DNA of 64,000 bases from Amycolatopsis oliviviridis. GTDB taxonomy: Bacteria > Actinomycetota > Actinomycetes > Mycobacteriales > Pseudonocardiaceae. A program made the translations under genes and the position numbers. Shown in pieces: positions 25,280 through 34,496 of this stretch (position 1 is the first letter of the stretch; each line of letters begins with the position of its first letter). The stretch is from NCBI RefSeq assembly GCF_014654365.1, contig NZ_BNAY01000007.1, positions 62,001 to 126,000 of the forward strand, given 5' to 3'. The notes beneath the pieces were generated by a model. That model saw nothing but the letters and a program-made list of their open reading frames with translations, was not told where the DNA came from and made no database searches.

Positions 25280-25984
25280 TCAGACTCCCGCGGTGGTGCG
25301 GATCCAGCTGCGGCTCGCCGCGACGCTGGCGTAGTTCTGGGTGCCCTGCGGGTTCGTGCCGGAGTTGCTGCCGGTCGAGCAGACGCCGACCTGGACGCCG
25401 CCCGAGAGCTGCGGGCCGCCCGAGTCGCCGTGCCATGCCGAACCGTTGACGCCGACGCTGGCGATGGCCTGGCCGCCGTAGGCGTCGCTGCTGGTCCCGG
25501 TGATGCGGACGTTGGCCGTCTTCAGGACGCTCGACGGCGGGTTGCTGCCCTGCGTGCGACCCCAGCCGTAGATCTGGTTGGTGGTGCCGTTGGCCGGGTT
25601 CGCGGTGCCGAGCTTCATGTACGTGGTGCTGACCGCTGTCTTGAGATGCAGCAGCGCGATGTCCCCGCTGGGAGCCGCCTTCTGCTGGTCGACCTCGGCA
25701 TTCGTGCCCTGCTGGAGGTTGACGTTCCCGACCTTCACGTGCATGCCGGGGGCGTTGAGGCAGTGCTTCGCGGTGAGGACCCACTGCGGCGCGATGATGG
25801 TGCCGGAGCAGTTGAAGCCGCCGTACGCGGTCGCGTCGTTCCAGTAGATCTGGGCGCCCCACGGCGCGGAACTCACGGTGCCGCCGCCGATGATGTCCTG
25901 GCCCGCGTTCGCGGCAGGGGTAGCGGCAACGGTCAGCGCCGCGGCGGCGCCGGCCACCGCTGCGACGATCTTGGACATACGCAT
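25280..25984 (-). CDS. Secreted trypsin-like serine protease (S1)
   Basis: A 234-residue secreted protease. Signal peptide 1-27 (to ANA), a very short propeptide (GQD) and the mature N-terminus IIGG, the classic activation site. Catalytic residues are H74 (TAKHC), D108 (GDIALLHL) and S188 (HGDSGGP). The residue six before the catalytic serine, which sets S1 specificity, is Ser rather than Asp, so chymotrypsin-like rather than Arg/Lys cleavage is expected. It lies among T7SS genes but has its own Sec signal. Two nearby ATG codons (25984, 25978) could start it. Confidence 0.92.
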   Translation of the reverse strand: MRMSKIVAAVAGAAAALTVAATPAANAGQDIIGGGTVSSAPWGAQIYWNDATAYGGFNCSGTIIAPQWVLTAKHCLNAPGMHVKVGNVNLQQGTNAEVDQQKAAPSGDIALLHLKTAVSTTYMKLGTANPANGTTNQIYGWGRTQGSNPPSSVLKTANVRITGTSSDAYGGQAIASVGVNGSAWHGDSGGPQLSGGVQVGVCSTGSNSGTNPQGTQNYASVAASRSWIRTTAGV

Positions 25985-26131
25985 GAATACGCCCTTCGGC
26001 CTGCGTCGGGGAGTTCGTTTCGACTTGAAACGGTTTCACCAAGTTATGCGGCGGTAAGGGTTTTTGTAACCTACCGAAGTCGGTAAGCGGTGCGAGGAAA
26101 GTATTGGGCCGTCCGGGTGGGATAGTCGGGT

Positions 26132-26992
26132 GTGGACATCGATGACCGATTGGCTGACGTCAGGTCCCGGCCCTCCATGTACGGGATCGCGACGCTTCGG
26201 GACGCTTGTGTGTTTTTGTGCGGGTTCGACGCTGCTTCGGAGAACCGTGTTCTGCGCGGCTTTCAGGAATGGGTGGATCCGGGTCCTTTGGTGTGGACTT
26301 CCGTTGTATCCGGTTTGCTGGAAAGGCGTGATTCATCGTTCCCCGGTCTCGGTGACGGGGAACAGGTGGCCGCGCTTTTCGATCTGGTGGCGGAGTTCCG
26401 GGCGGAGCGAGGTGATCCTCTGCCTGGACCACCGGGGCCTCGGCGTGCTCGTGTGGCGACTCAGGTGATCGTCTTGAACGGTGGGTCCAGTTCGGGCAAG
26501 TCCGGGATCGCCCGGTGTCTGCAAACGGTGTTGCCGGAACCTTGGCTCACCTTCGGCGTCGACACCTTGATCGACGCCATGCCCGCCGCGGTGGACGAGG
26601 GGATCGACTTCGCGGCGGATGGTGAGGTCAGCGTCGGATCCGGTTTCCAGCGGCTCGAAAACGCGTGGATGACCGGTGTCGCGACGATGGTGCGGGCGGG
26701 TGCCCGGGTCATCATCGACGACGCGTTCCTCGGTGGCGCCGCGTCACAACAGCGCTGGCGCGCCGCGTTGGACGGCGCTGGGCTGGACAGGAACGCGGTG
26801 CTGTGGGTCGGGGTTTGGTGCGACGGCGCCGTTGCCGCGGGGCGGGAGATGGCGCGTGGGGATCGGGTCGTCGGGATGGCTGAGGCGCAGGCCGAGATCG
26901 TTCATCGGGGTGTGGTTTACGACTTCGAGGTGGACACGGGGGTGAACGAGGCTCTGGCCTGTGCCCGGGAGATCGCCGCACGGATCGAGTGA
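26132..26992 (+). CDS. Chloramphenicol phosphotransferase-like (CPT) kinase with extra N-terminal domain
   Basis: A 286-residue fusion. Residues about 110-286 are a CPT-like P-loop kinase: VIVLNGGSSSGKSGIAR (Walker A K123), FGVDTLIDAMP with the acidic residue D144, and MARGDRVVGMAEAQAEIVHRGVVYDFEVDT near the end. Residues 1-100 (DVRSRPSMYGIATLRDACVF, FCGFDAA-type segment, GFQEWV) form a separate domain I do not recognise. CPT-family enzymes phosphorylate chloramphenicol in one producer, but most relatives have unknown substrates, so resistance should not be assumed. The kinase part could also start internally at GTG 26453. Start GTG 26132. Confidence 0.8.
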   Translation: MDIDDRLADVRSRPSMYGIATLRDACVFLCGFDAASENRVLRGFQEWVDPGPLVWTSVVSGLLERRDSSFPGLGDGEQVAALFDLVAEFRAERGDPLPGPPGPRRARVATQVIVLNGGSSSGKSGIARCLQTVLPEPWLTFGVDTLIDAMPAAVDEGIDFAADGEVSVGSGFQRLENAWMTGVATMVRAGARVIIDDAFLGGAASQQRWRAALDGAGLDRNAVLWVGVWCDGAVAAGREMARGDRVVGMAEAQAEIVHRGVVYDFEVDTGVNEALACAREIAARIE

Positions 26993-27020
26993 CGTTCCAC
27001 TGTGTTCAGGGTCGGCGGGT

Positions 27021-28208
27021 TCAGGCCGCCCGCTCGTCTTCATCCGGTGCGGTCCGGGGTTCGTGGAGCGGTTCGGGTGCCGTCTTGTAGGTGTGCCCGC
27101 TCGGAGTGGTGATGATCATTCCGCCGTTGCCGGTGGGCTCGGCCGACCAGCCGGGTTCTTCCTTGAGCAGGTTGTGGATCTTGCAGTATCCGTGCCCGTT
27201 GTGGTGATCGGTCTTACCGTCGCGGGCCCTGGCGGTGATGTGGTCGATCTCGGAGAACTCGGCGGGACGGTGGCAGCCGGGATGGGTGCATTCCCGGTCC
27301 CGGGCTTTGATCAGCCGGGCGAGTGAGGCGGGGAAGCGATAGGTCTCCGGACCCGCTTCGAGCAGCTGCCCGGTGGCGGGGTCGGTGATCAATCGCGACC
27401 ACGTCGAGGTGGGCTCGGCCGCGATCTCGCGGACGAGCCAGTCCGGGATGGGCCCGTAGCCGGCGAGGAACGCGGGGTCCTTGCGGGCGCCGGTCAGAGT
27501 CAACAGGTCCACGTAGACGTGGATGTGCGGACGTGGCTTGCCGCGGCCGCTCTCGGCGAGCAGACGTTCGGCGAACACGTCGGCGCGGTGCTGCTCGAGC
27601 GTGCGGGACTTGTCCGCTTTCCGTCGTGTCTGTGCCGCGCGGCTCATCGAGGCGTAGATCGAGCCCGCGACCTCGGCGGGAAGATGGCCGGAGAGCGTGG
27701 ACATGGTCTCGTCCTCGTGCTTCAGCGATACACGCCGCAGGGCGCGTTTCTTCGCCGCTCGCTCCCGGTAACCGTCGGGATCGAATTTCTGCACCGCGTA
27801 GTTCACCGACCCGCGGATCGCCGCGGGGTCGCGTTCGGCCAGACGTTTGGCCATGAACTCGTCCACCTGCGCGGCGACCTCGTCCGACACGTCCCTGGTC
27901 AGCTGCGTGACCTTCGACGCCTTGAACAAGTCGATCTCGCCTTTGTCCAGTGCTGCCAACGTGTTCGGCAACCGGGACACCAAGGCGCAGGAGATCTCCA
28001 GCAGCAGGCACGCGCGATTGCGAGAGACCGAGAAGCGCAAGGCGACTTCCTCGGTCATCGATCTTCGCGAACCGCCCACCGCGGCGAACTCGGCCAACGC
28101 TCGTACCTGGCGACCCTGCGAGCCTCGAAGTGAAACTTCTTCGGCGAACGCGGAGTCCAGAAAACGAGCGGCTTTCAGATTAGGAGCAAGAGTTTGGGTC
28201 ATGTCCAT
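27021..28208 (-). CDS. DUF222 / HNH endonuclease-domain protein (13E12 type)
   Basis: A 395-residue protein with an N-terminal helical DUF222 domain (RQVRALAEFAAVGG, RNRACLLLEISCALVSRLPNT, LDKGEIDLFKASKV) and a C-terminal HNH motif: CTHPGCHRPAEFSEIDHITARARDG, then HHNGHGYCKIHNLLK. This is the actinobacterial 13E12-repeat-like family, often present in many scattered copies per genome and suspected to be mobile or homing-like, though its role is unproven. The start ATG 28208 lies in an AT-richer stretch than its surroundings. Confidence 0.88.
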   Translation of the reverse strand: MDMTQTLAPNLKAARFLDSAFAEEVSLRGSQGRQVRALAEFAAVGGSRRSMTEEVALRFSVSRNRACLLLEISCALVSRLPNTLAALDKGEIDLFKASKVTQLTRDVSDEVAAQVDEFMAKRLAERDPAAIRGSVNYAVQKFDPDGYRERAAKKRALRRVSLKHEDETMSTLSGHLPAEVAGSIYASMSRAAQTRRKADKSRTLEQHRADVFAERLLAESGRGKPRPHIHVYVDLLTLTGARKDPAFLAGYGPIPDWLVREIAAEPTSTWSRLITDPATGQLLEAGPETYRFPASLARLIKARDRECTHPGCHRPAEFSEIDHITARARDGKTDHHNGHGYCKIHNLLKEEPGWSAEPTGNGGMIITTPSGHTYKTAPEPLHEPRTAPDEDERAA

Positions 28209-28852
28209 GATGGTAGTCGAACGTGAGTTCGATCACCACAGAATTCGTGATCGGATTTACGCGGAGAGTGAACGGGCATCTGAGAACAGTGGCCGCGGGC
28301 GATCTCGGCGAGCCGGCAGAAGGAGGGAACCAGGCTCGAAGTCGCATCTTTCGCGGGAAAACCCTGGCCCGTCAGGTGTTTTCGAGGCATGGTGGCTGAA
28401 TTTCCTTTCGGTGGGACATTTTGCGTGGACTCCTACGCTCGGCTCAGGCGAATCCGGTGCGCTTTCGGGGAAACAGAGGGAATTCCCTGAACTCATGGAG
28501 GCGGTCCGGACGGCTCGCCCGAACCCGTGGGTGAAGATCTGACCGCAGTGATCGGCTGATCACCCGGGACGTGCCGCCGTCACTCGGGTGGGCGAGCCGC
28601 TCGCCCGTAGACCTGGATGGCCCTGTTACGGGCGCCGGAATCCTTGTAGCGTCGTGGCGGCATCGTGAGGTCGCGTGACGACCTGGCCCCAGTTGGAGCG
28701 GGACCTCAGACAGGTCAACGAGATTCGAGGAGAGCGCTCCTGTCAGCGGGCACGAAATGACCTCCCCCGAGGTCACTCGGTTTCCCGCGTTCTGACGAGT
28801 GCGGACGACCTGACGACGTCGGGCGTGGGCTATCCCTGATTGGCGACTTCCA
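28209..28852. other. 644-base stretch without a convincing gene
   Basis: This gap separates the HNH gene (minus) from the GAF-ANTAR gene (plus). The part next to the HNH start (about 28215-28280) is AT-richer than its neighbours. A small hairpin GGGCGAG/CTCGCCC lies near 28591-28607. One short plus-strand frame, GTG 28675 to TGA 28839 (54 codons, MTTWPQLERDLRQV...), is open but has only weak codon bias and a weak GAGG upstream; I do not call it a gene. Confidence 0.5.
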
Positions 28853-29590
28853 GTGTCAGCCACAGAAAGAGAAGCACGCATCGCAGAGGCCACCGCCGAT
28901 CTGGCGAACCGTGCCGCTGATTTCGATGCCCTGGACCTGCTTCACGATCTGACTCACCACGCGAACGGTCTCTTGCGGGTGCAAGGCGCCGGTACCACCG
29001 TGATCGACGATCGGGGCCAGGTGCGCTATGCCACCGCGTCCGACGAACGGTGCCGGGGACTGGAGGAAGCCCAGGTCGAGCTCGGCGAAGGGCCCTGCCT
29101 GGAGATCACCCGCACCAACGCGGTCCTGCCGCCGACCGGGTTCGGGGACGGCAGCCCGGGCGCCGAACGCTGGCCTCGGTTCGCCGATTACGCCCGCGAG
29201 GCGGGTGTGGTCGCCATCGCGGCCGTGCCGTTGCGCACGGTCGAGACCACTGTGGGCGCGCTGAACCTGGTGAACACCGGGCAGCCGGTGATACCCGTGA
29301 CGGATCTGCGCATCGCCCAGGCCTTCACGGAGGCGGCCATGGGATGTTTCGCCTACCACCACCGTGTGAACGGCCTCGAACAGGTCGTCAGCCAGCTCGA
29401 AGGGGCGCTGCACAGCCGGGTCGCGATCGAACAGGCCAAGGGGGTGCTGTCCGAACGTTTCCACATCCCGCTGGACGAGGCGTTCGCGCGCCTGCGCGGG
29501 CACGCCCGCAGCCGGAGCCTGAAACTCAGGGCCCTGGCGACCGACGTCGCCCACGGACGCGGTCCCTCCGAGCTGAACCGTCAACGCTGA
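28853..29590 (+). CDS. GAF and ANTAR domain regulator
   Basis: A 245-residue cytoplasmic regulator. A GAF domain spans about residues 25-170 (LLHDLTHHANGLL, LGEGPCLEITRTNAVLP, VVAIAAVPLRTVETTVGALNL). An ANTAR RNA-binding domain follows at about 180-235 (LHSRVAIEQAKGVLSERFHIPLDEAFARLRGHAR). ANTAR proteins bind paired hairpins in nascent RNA and prevent termination, triggered by a signal sensed in the GAF part. The start is GTG 28853. It lies convergent to eccC with 11 bases between stops. Its RNA targets are not evident; the hairpin-rich intergenic regions of this window are candidates only. Confidence 0.9.
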   Translation: MSATEREARIAEATADLANRAADFDALDLLHDLTHHANGLLRVQGAGTTVIDDRGQVRYATASDERCRGLEEAQVELGEGPCLEITRTNAVLPPTGFGDGSPGAERWPRFADYAREAGVVAIAAVPLRTVETTVGALNLVNTGQPVIPVTDLRIAQAFTEAAMGCFAYHHRVNGLEQVVSQLEGALHSRVAIEQAKGVLSERFHIPLDEAFARLRGHARSRSLKLRALATDVAHGRGPSELNRQR

Positions 29591-29601
29591 CGGGACGCCC
29601 C

Positions 29602-32600
29602 TCAATCCTCCACTGGCTTGGTCCAAGCGACCTGGACCAGTCCGGTCCCGTGCCGCCGTGACACCAGTACACCCCGCCCAGCGGGCTGGGGCCCCGGCTT
29701 GACGTCTCCGAGCAGCGCACCCTCGTCCCGCGACCCGGACATCACGAGACCGGGTGAACCCAGCTCGCGAATCCGTTGCAGCACGGGTTCGAACAGCGAA
29801 CGGCCCGCGCCGCCACTCCCGCGCGCGACAATGAGGTGAAGTCCGATGTCCCGGGCCTGTGGCAAGAATTCCAACAGCGGCAGCAGCGGATTCCGGCCGA
29901 CGGTCGCGACCATTTCGTAGTCGTCGACGAGCACGAACAGATCCGGCCCCCGCCACCACGACCGGTTCCGCAATTGCTCGGGCGTGACGTCCGAGCCGGG
30001 AAGCCGGTTCCGCATCGCCTGCTGGCATTGCTCGATCAGTCCGGTCAACGCGGTTTCGGAACCCGCGTAGCCGAGCAGATGCGACTCCGGCACCGCGCCC
30101 AGCATTCCGCGCCGGTAGTCGGCGACCACGATCGCCGCTTCCTCCGGCGAGTACTTCGCGGTGATGCCTTGCGCGATCGCGCGCAGGAGCGAACTCTTGC
30201 CGGATTCCACGTCGCCGAAGGCCACGAAATGCGGTTCGGTGGCGAAATCGAGGTACACCGGCCGCAGATTCGACTCCGCGATGCCGAGCGTGACCTGCTT
30301 GCGCGGCCCGGCTTCCAGCGAGTCCAGCGGCACCTCCGCAGGGAGCAGCCGCACGGCGGGCGCGGGACTTCCCTTCCAGGCGGCGGAGATCCGCCTGTTC
30401 AGGTCGAGGCCGCCGGCGCCGACCGTGTCCGGCCGCTGGTCCGAATCGATGCGCGGGAGCGCCGCGAGGAAGTGCAGCTTGTCCGCGGTCAGCCCGCGTC
30501 CCGGCCGGTCCGCCGGGACGTTCTGCGCGATCTTGCGGTCGATCAGCGAGTCCGCCGGCTCACCGAGCCGCAGTTCGAACTTGGTGCCGATGGCGTCGCG
30601 CAGCGGCGCCCGCATGCCCATCCACTGGTTGATCGAGACGACGACGTGGATGCCGAAACCGAGCCCGCGCGAGGCCAGGCTGGTGATCTGTTCCTCCAGC
30701 TGTTCGTATTCCTGGCGGATCGTGGTCCAGTTGTCCACGAACAGGAAGACGTCGCCGAATTCACGGCCTTCCGTGCTCTCGCGGAACTCCGAACGCCGCT
30801 GGCGGAACGTCGTGATCGACTCGATCCCGTTGGCGGAGAAGAACTCCTCACGCTGTTCGAGCAGGGTGGTCAGTTCCGCCACCACGCGGCGGCAACGCTG
30901 GGCGTCGCGCCGGGTCGCGTAGCCGGACACGTGGGGCAGCCCGGCGATCGGCGCCAGCGCGCCACCGCCCATGTCCAGTACGAACAGCTGGACCTCTGCC
31001 GGGGTGTGGGTGAGCGCGAGCATCGCGGCGATGTCGCGCATCAGTGTGCTCTTGCCGCTCTGCGGCGCGCCGACGATCAGCGCGTGCCCGGCGGCACCGG
31101 AGAAATCGGCCCACAGCATGTCGCGCCGCTGTTCGAAGGGCTTGTCGACCAGGGCGACGGGGATCATCAGCTTGCCGTTGCCGCCCCAGCCCAGCGGGCA
31201 CAGCCCGCGTTCGGGATCTTCGCCGAGCGGCGGCAGCAGCTGGTCCAGGGTGGGCGGTTCGGCCAGCGGCGGCAGCCAGATCTGGTGCGCTTCCGGGCCT
31301 TTGCCTTCGATCCGCGAGATCATCGCGCCGATGATCGTCTCGCCGGTGCCCTTTTCGACCGGTTCCTCCGCCTCGACGGTCACCGGGATCTCCACCGGTG
31401 CCAGCGTGAAGGGCATCAGCCCGAGACTCTGCCCGTCCTTGCGCACGATCTTGCTTCGCGGCGGCAGTTCCCCCGAGACGTACGCGGCCTTGAGCCGGAT
31501 CAGGGTGTCGTTGTCGGACTTCAGGTACGCCGAGCCCGGCACGGGCGGAAGCTGGTAGGCGTCCGCGACGCCGAGCACCGCGCGGCTCTCCGACGCGGAG
31601 AACGTCCGCAGGCCGATCCGGTACGACAGGTGCGAGTCCAGCCCGCGCAGCCGTCCCTCCTCCAGTCGCTGCGACGCCAGCAGCAGGTGGATCCCGAGAC
31701 TCCGCCCCAGCCGTCCGATCGCGACGAACAGGTCGATGAACTCCGGTCGCGAGGACAGCAGCTCGCTGAATTCGTCGATGATCACCAGCAACGACGGCAA
31801 CGGCCGCAGGTTGACGCCGGATTCCCTGGCCTTTTCGTAGTCCCGCACCGACGCGTAGTTCCCGGCCGCGTGCAGAAGCTCCTGACGCCGCAACAGTTCG
31901 CCGTTCAGCGCGTCCGCCATGCGGTCGACCAGCGCGAGATCGTCGGACAGGTTGGTGATGACGGCGCAGGTGTGCGGCAGTCCGGTCATGCCCGCGAACG
32001 TCGCGCCACCCTTGAAGTCGATCAGCGCGAGATTGAGCTTCTCCGAGGAATGCGTGACAGCGAGCGCGGTGACCAGCGTCCGCAGCAGTTCGCTCTTGCC
32101 GGACCCGGTCGCGCCGATGACCAGGCCGTGCGGGCCCATCCCGCCTTCCGCCGACTCCTTGAGGTCGAGATCGACCGGCCTGCCCTCGGGGTTGATGCCC
32201 AGCGGGATCCGCAGCCGGTCCCGCGCCGAACGCGGCGCCCAGGTGACCGCCGTGTCGGTGTCGCGCGGATCGCCGATGCCGAGCAGCCCGGCCAGCCCGA
32301 ACGTCGCCGACATCGGCGCCTCGGTGACCACGGCCGCTCCTTGGAACAGCGGCGTCAGCATCCGGGCCAGCGCCTCGGCGGCCCCGCGGTCGAGGGTGTC
32401 CGGCATGCCGAGGAACCCGAGCCGCTGCTCGGTCCCGTCGCCGACGACCATCCCGAGCTGCTCCGGGCTCATGTGCAGGCTCAGCAGCCGTTCGGACGAC
32501 ACCGACCGAGGCTGCTCGGTGCCGATCTCCACCACCGTGACGCCGAGCCTGCCCTCTTCGGCGACGAGCCGCGTGTCGGCGAGGGTGTGCCCGCCGTCCA

Positions 32601-33543
32601 CGATCACGACGACATGCGGCAGGTCCAGCCGGGAGTCCGGCCGCCGGGTGAACGCGGGCCGGTCGCCGAGATCGGGACCGAGGAGGTCGGCGAGCTTCCC
32701 GGCGTCGGCGTCGACGAGCCGTCGCGGACCGGCGGCGTCCGCGGCGGTGGAGGCGACGTGCGGCAGCCACTTCGCCCATTCCCAGTCGTGCAGCCGGTCG
32801 TCCTTGACGCAGAGCGCGATCCGCAGGTCGCCGGGTGAATGGAAGGTCGCGAGCTGGGTCAGCAGCGCCCGCGCGGTCCCGAGCGTGTCCGGACGGCGGC
32901 CGGACAGGCTGACCTGCGCGAACGACCGCAGCGAGACCGCGACCGGGAGCCCGTCGACCGTCGAGTAGGTCCGGATGAAGTGCTTCAGGTTCGTCGAGCA
33001 CACCGGGTCGAGGTCTTCCAGCGGCACGGTTTGCGGTGCCTTCAACGGTGTCGCGAGCCGCTGCGGCCCCGTCCCGACGCGGACCTGCGCGAACTGCGAG
33101 TCGGACCGGCGGCGGTCCCACAGCTTCCCTGTCTCGATGTACGCCCACAGATCCGCCGGATCGGGCTGCAACGCCGACATGGCCGCGCGCTGGTTGTCCG
33201 CGATTTCGCGGACCTGGCCGCGCAAACCGGTGAGATACCGCTGGTAGTCCCGGCGTTCCTCGTTGATCTGCGCCTTCTTCGCCGCGCCACCGCGACCGAG
33301 CGACATCACGACCATGCCCGCCATCGCGGTGAGGAACAACGCGCCGAAGATGTACGTCATCACCCCGCCGTCGCGTCCGATGTAGACGAACGACATGGCG
33401 CCCATGCCCAGCATCATCGGCATGAACATCAGCAGCTGCATGGCTCCACCGGAGGAGCCCTTCGGCAGCATCGGCGGGGACTGCAGGACGATTTCACCGG
33501 GCTGCTCGCCCAGGGCCGGCAGGCGGTCGCGAGTGGCGCTCAT
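29602..33543 (-). CDS. eccC: Type VII secretion FtsK/SpoIIIE ATPase EccC
   Basis: The 1313-residue T7SS motor, unsplit. Two membrane helices lie at about residues 35-85. Three FtsK/SpoIIIE ATPase domains follow, with Walker A lysines near 483 (GATGSGKS), 831 (GAPQSGKS) and 1116 (GDVESGKS). Walker B ends in DE in domain 1 (LLVIIDEFSELL) but DN in domain 2 (FLFVDNWT) and DD in domain 3 (LFVLVDDYE), so only domain 1 looks catalytically complete, as in characterised EccC proteins, where domain 3 binds WXG100 substrates. The gene is divergent from a run of substrate and eccD genes. Confidence 0.96.
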   Translation of the reverse strand: MSATRDRLPALGEQPGEIVLQSPPMLPKGSSGGAMQLLMFMPMMLGMGAMSFVYIGRDGGVMTYIFGALFLTAMAGMVVMSLGRGGAAKKAQINEERRDYQRYLTGLRGQVREIADNQRAAMSALQPDPADLWAYIETGKLWDRRRSDSQFAQVRVGTGPQRLATPLKAPQTVPLEDLDPVCSTNLKHFIRTYSTVDGLPVAVSLRSFAQVSLSGRRPDTLGTARALLTQLATFHSPGDLRIALCVKDDRLHDWEWAKWLPHVASTAADAAGPRRLVDADAGKLADLLGPDLGDRPAFTRRPDSRLDLPHVVVIVDGGHTLADTRLVAEEGRLGVTVVEIGTEQPRSVSSERLLSLHMSPEQLGMVVGDGTEQRLGFLGMPDTLDRGAAEALARMLTPLFQGAAVVTEAPMSATFGLAGLLGIGDPRDTDTAVTWAPRSARDRLRIPLGINPEGRPVDLDLKESAEGGMGPHGLVIGATGSGKSELLRTLVTALAVTHSSEKLNLALIDFKGGATFAGMTGLPHTCAVITNLSDDLALVDRMADALNGELLRRQELLHAAGNYASVRDYEKARESGVNLRPLPSLLVIIDEFSELLSSRPEFIDLFVAIGRLGRSLGIHLLLASQRLEEGRLRGLDSHLSYRIGLRTFSASESRAVLGVADAYQLPPVPGSAYLKSDNDTLIRLKAAYVSGELPPRSKIVRKDGQSLGLMPFTLAPVEIPVTVEAEEPVEKGTGETIIGAMISRIEGKGPEAHQIWLPPLAEPPTLDQLLPPLGEDPERGLCPLGWGGNGKLMIPVALVDKPFEQRRDMLWADFSGAAGHALIVGAPQSGKSTLMRDIAAMLALTHTPAEVQLFVLDMGGGALAPIAGLPHVSGYATRRDAQRCRRVVAELTTLLEQREEFFSANGIESITTFRQRRSEFRESTEGREFGDVFLFVDNWTTIRQEYEQLEEQITSLASRGLGFGIHVVVSINQWMGMRAPLRDAIGTKFELRLGEPADSLIDRKIAQNVPADRPGRGLTADKLHFLAALPRIDSDQRPDTVGAGGLDLNRRISAAWKGSPAPAVRLLPAEVPLDSLEAGPRKQVTLGIAESNLRPVYLDFATEPHFVAFGDVESGKSSLLRAIAQGITAKYSPEEAAIVVADYRRGMLGAVPESHLLGYAGSETALTGLIEQCQQAMRNRLPGSDVTPEQLRNRSWWRGPDLFVLVDDYEMVATVGRNPLLPLLEFLPQARDIGLHLIVARGSGGAGRSLFEPVLQRIRELGSPGLVMSGSRDEGALLGDVKPGPQPAGRGVLVSRRHGTGLVQVAWTKPVED

Positions 33544-33556
33544 CAGGGTCTTTCTG

Positions 33557-33572
33557 GCCGCTTGTGGGTAAT
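33557..33572 (-). promoter_or_regulatory. ATTACCCACA-type motif between eccC and substrate genes
   Basis: On the minus strand the sequence ATTACCCACAAGCGGC lies 14 bases upstream of the eccC start, in the divergent region shared with the gene at 33697. It matches the motif at 23266 in its first ten bases. Too close to the start codon to be a typical activator site for eccC, but suitable as an operator. Confidence 0.4.
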
Positions 33573-33696
33573 CCTGCCGATCATTCTGGCCACTCGTGCC
33601 GCCCTTGCGGTGGGTACTTTTGCCGTCCGCTCACGTCTGGTGGCGAACTTACGCTGCTGGTCAACGCAGACGTGGGGGAACGAGAAAAGGAGAGCC

Positions 33697-34476
33697 ATGG
33701 TCGGCACGGGCGAGTACCGGGCGGAGCCCGAGGCCATGCGCTCGGCGGTCGGGAACCTGGGCGGCATCATCATGCAGGGCATCAACGTCGTCGGCGACCT
33801 CGAACGCACCGTCCTCCAGCCGATGTCGTTCGCCACCTTCGGCAGCGCGGTGGCGGCGGCCAACACGGCCATGCAGAGCCAGCAGGTGGTCGCGGTCCGC
33901 ACGCTCCTTCAGCTGCTGCAGCAGATCAACGGCTTCATCAAGAGCAGCGCCGACGCCTACCAGGCCGCCGACGAGGCGGTCGCGGGCGGGTACGGCGGCC
34001 GCCCGGGTGGCGGCGGCGCCGGGTCGACGTCGTCGATCTGGGGGAACTCGCACGCCTCCGAACTGGCGACGCTGGCCATCAACGACAGCGCCGGCGGCAA
34101 CGGCGAACCGTCGTCGGTCGGCAACGTGCTGCGCTATCTGGGGGACGCGCGGCTGGGGCAGCTCGGCGACCACCCGATCACCGACACCCGGTTCCACGGC
34201 GTCTCGGACTTCAACGACTGGCTGGCCGGTGACGCCGACAACCAGGCGCGAGTCGGGGTCATCGAGGTCTACGCCGGTACGGCGCGCAATTTCGGCGACG
34301 TGCCCGGCGGGGTGCACAGCGGTGACGTCGTCGTGGTCGAACCGCTCCTGTTCTCCGACAGCAAGCCGATCATCGCCATCGCCGGAGAGGGCGGGCTGCT
34401 CTACAACCACGGAATCGTCGAAGCGGACATCAACGGCCTGGCGAAGGTCAGCGTCTACCGCCCGGCTTCCGTCTGA
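33697..34476 (+). CDS. WXG100-like T7SS-associated protein with C-terminal domain
   Basis: A 259-residue protein starting at ATG 33697 behind AAAGGAGAG. Residues 1-105 are a helical hairpin (EPEAMRSAVGNLGGIIMQGI, MSFATFGSAVAAANTAMQS, FIKSSADAYQAADEAVAGGYG) ending in a Gly-rich linker. The C-terminal ~130 residues are mostly strands (DFNDWLAGD, VGVIEVYAGTA, SGDVVVVEPLL, PIIAIAGEGGLLYNHGIV). The order GDVVVV...IIAIAG...YNHG faintly recalls NlpC/CHAP folds but no catalytic Cys-His pair is visible. It is first of a plus-strand run leading to eccD and is a likely T7SS substrate. Confidence 0.65.
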   Translation: MVGTGEYRAEPEAMRSAVGNLGGIIMQGINVVGDLERTVLQPMSFATFGSAVAAANTAMQSQQVVAVRTLLQLLQQINGFIKSSADAYQAADEAVAGGYGGRPGGGGAGSTSSIWGNSHASELATLAINDSAGGNGEPSSVGNVLRYLGDARLGQLGDHPITDTRFHGVSDFNDWLAGDADNQARVGVIEVYAGTARNFGDVPGGVHSGDVVVVEPLLFSDSKPIIAIAGEGGLLYNHGIVEADINGLAKVSVYRPASV

Positions 34477-34496
34477 CTTCCGGCCTGAGGAGCGAC

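Noticed and set aside
26132..26992. A chloramphenicol resistance gene
   Set aside because: Only the kinase fold and P-loop are shared with the chloramphenicol phosphotransferase; most relatives have unknown substrates and this one carries an extra domain.
27021..28208. An intein or group II intron-type mobile element
   Set aside because: The HNH motif belongs to a stand-alone DUF222 protein; no host gene is interrupted, and no intron or transposase sequence or terminal repeats flank it.
28675..28839. A 54-codon plus-strand frame upstream of the GAF-ANTAR gene
   Set aside because: Codon bias is weak, the ribosome-binding site is poor and the product has no recognisable feature; kept only as a remark on the gap.
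29776..32838. A 1020-codon plus-strand open frame
   Set aside because: It is antisense to eccC, whose three ATPase domains are intact on the minus strand; the antisense product has no plausible composition or motif.
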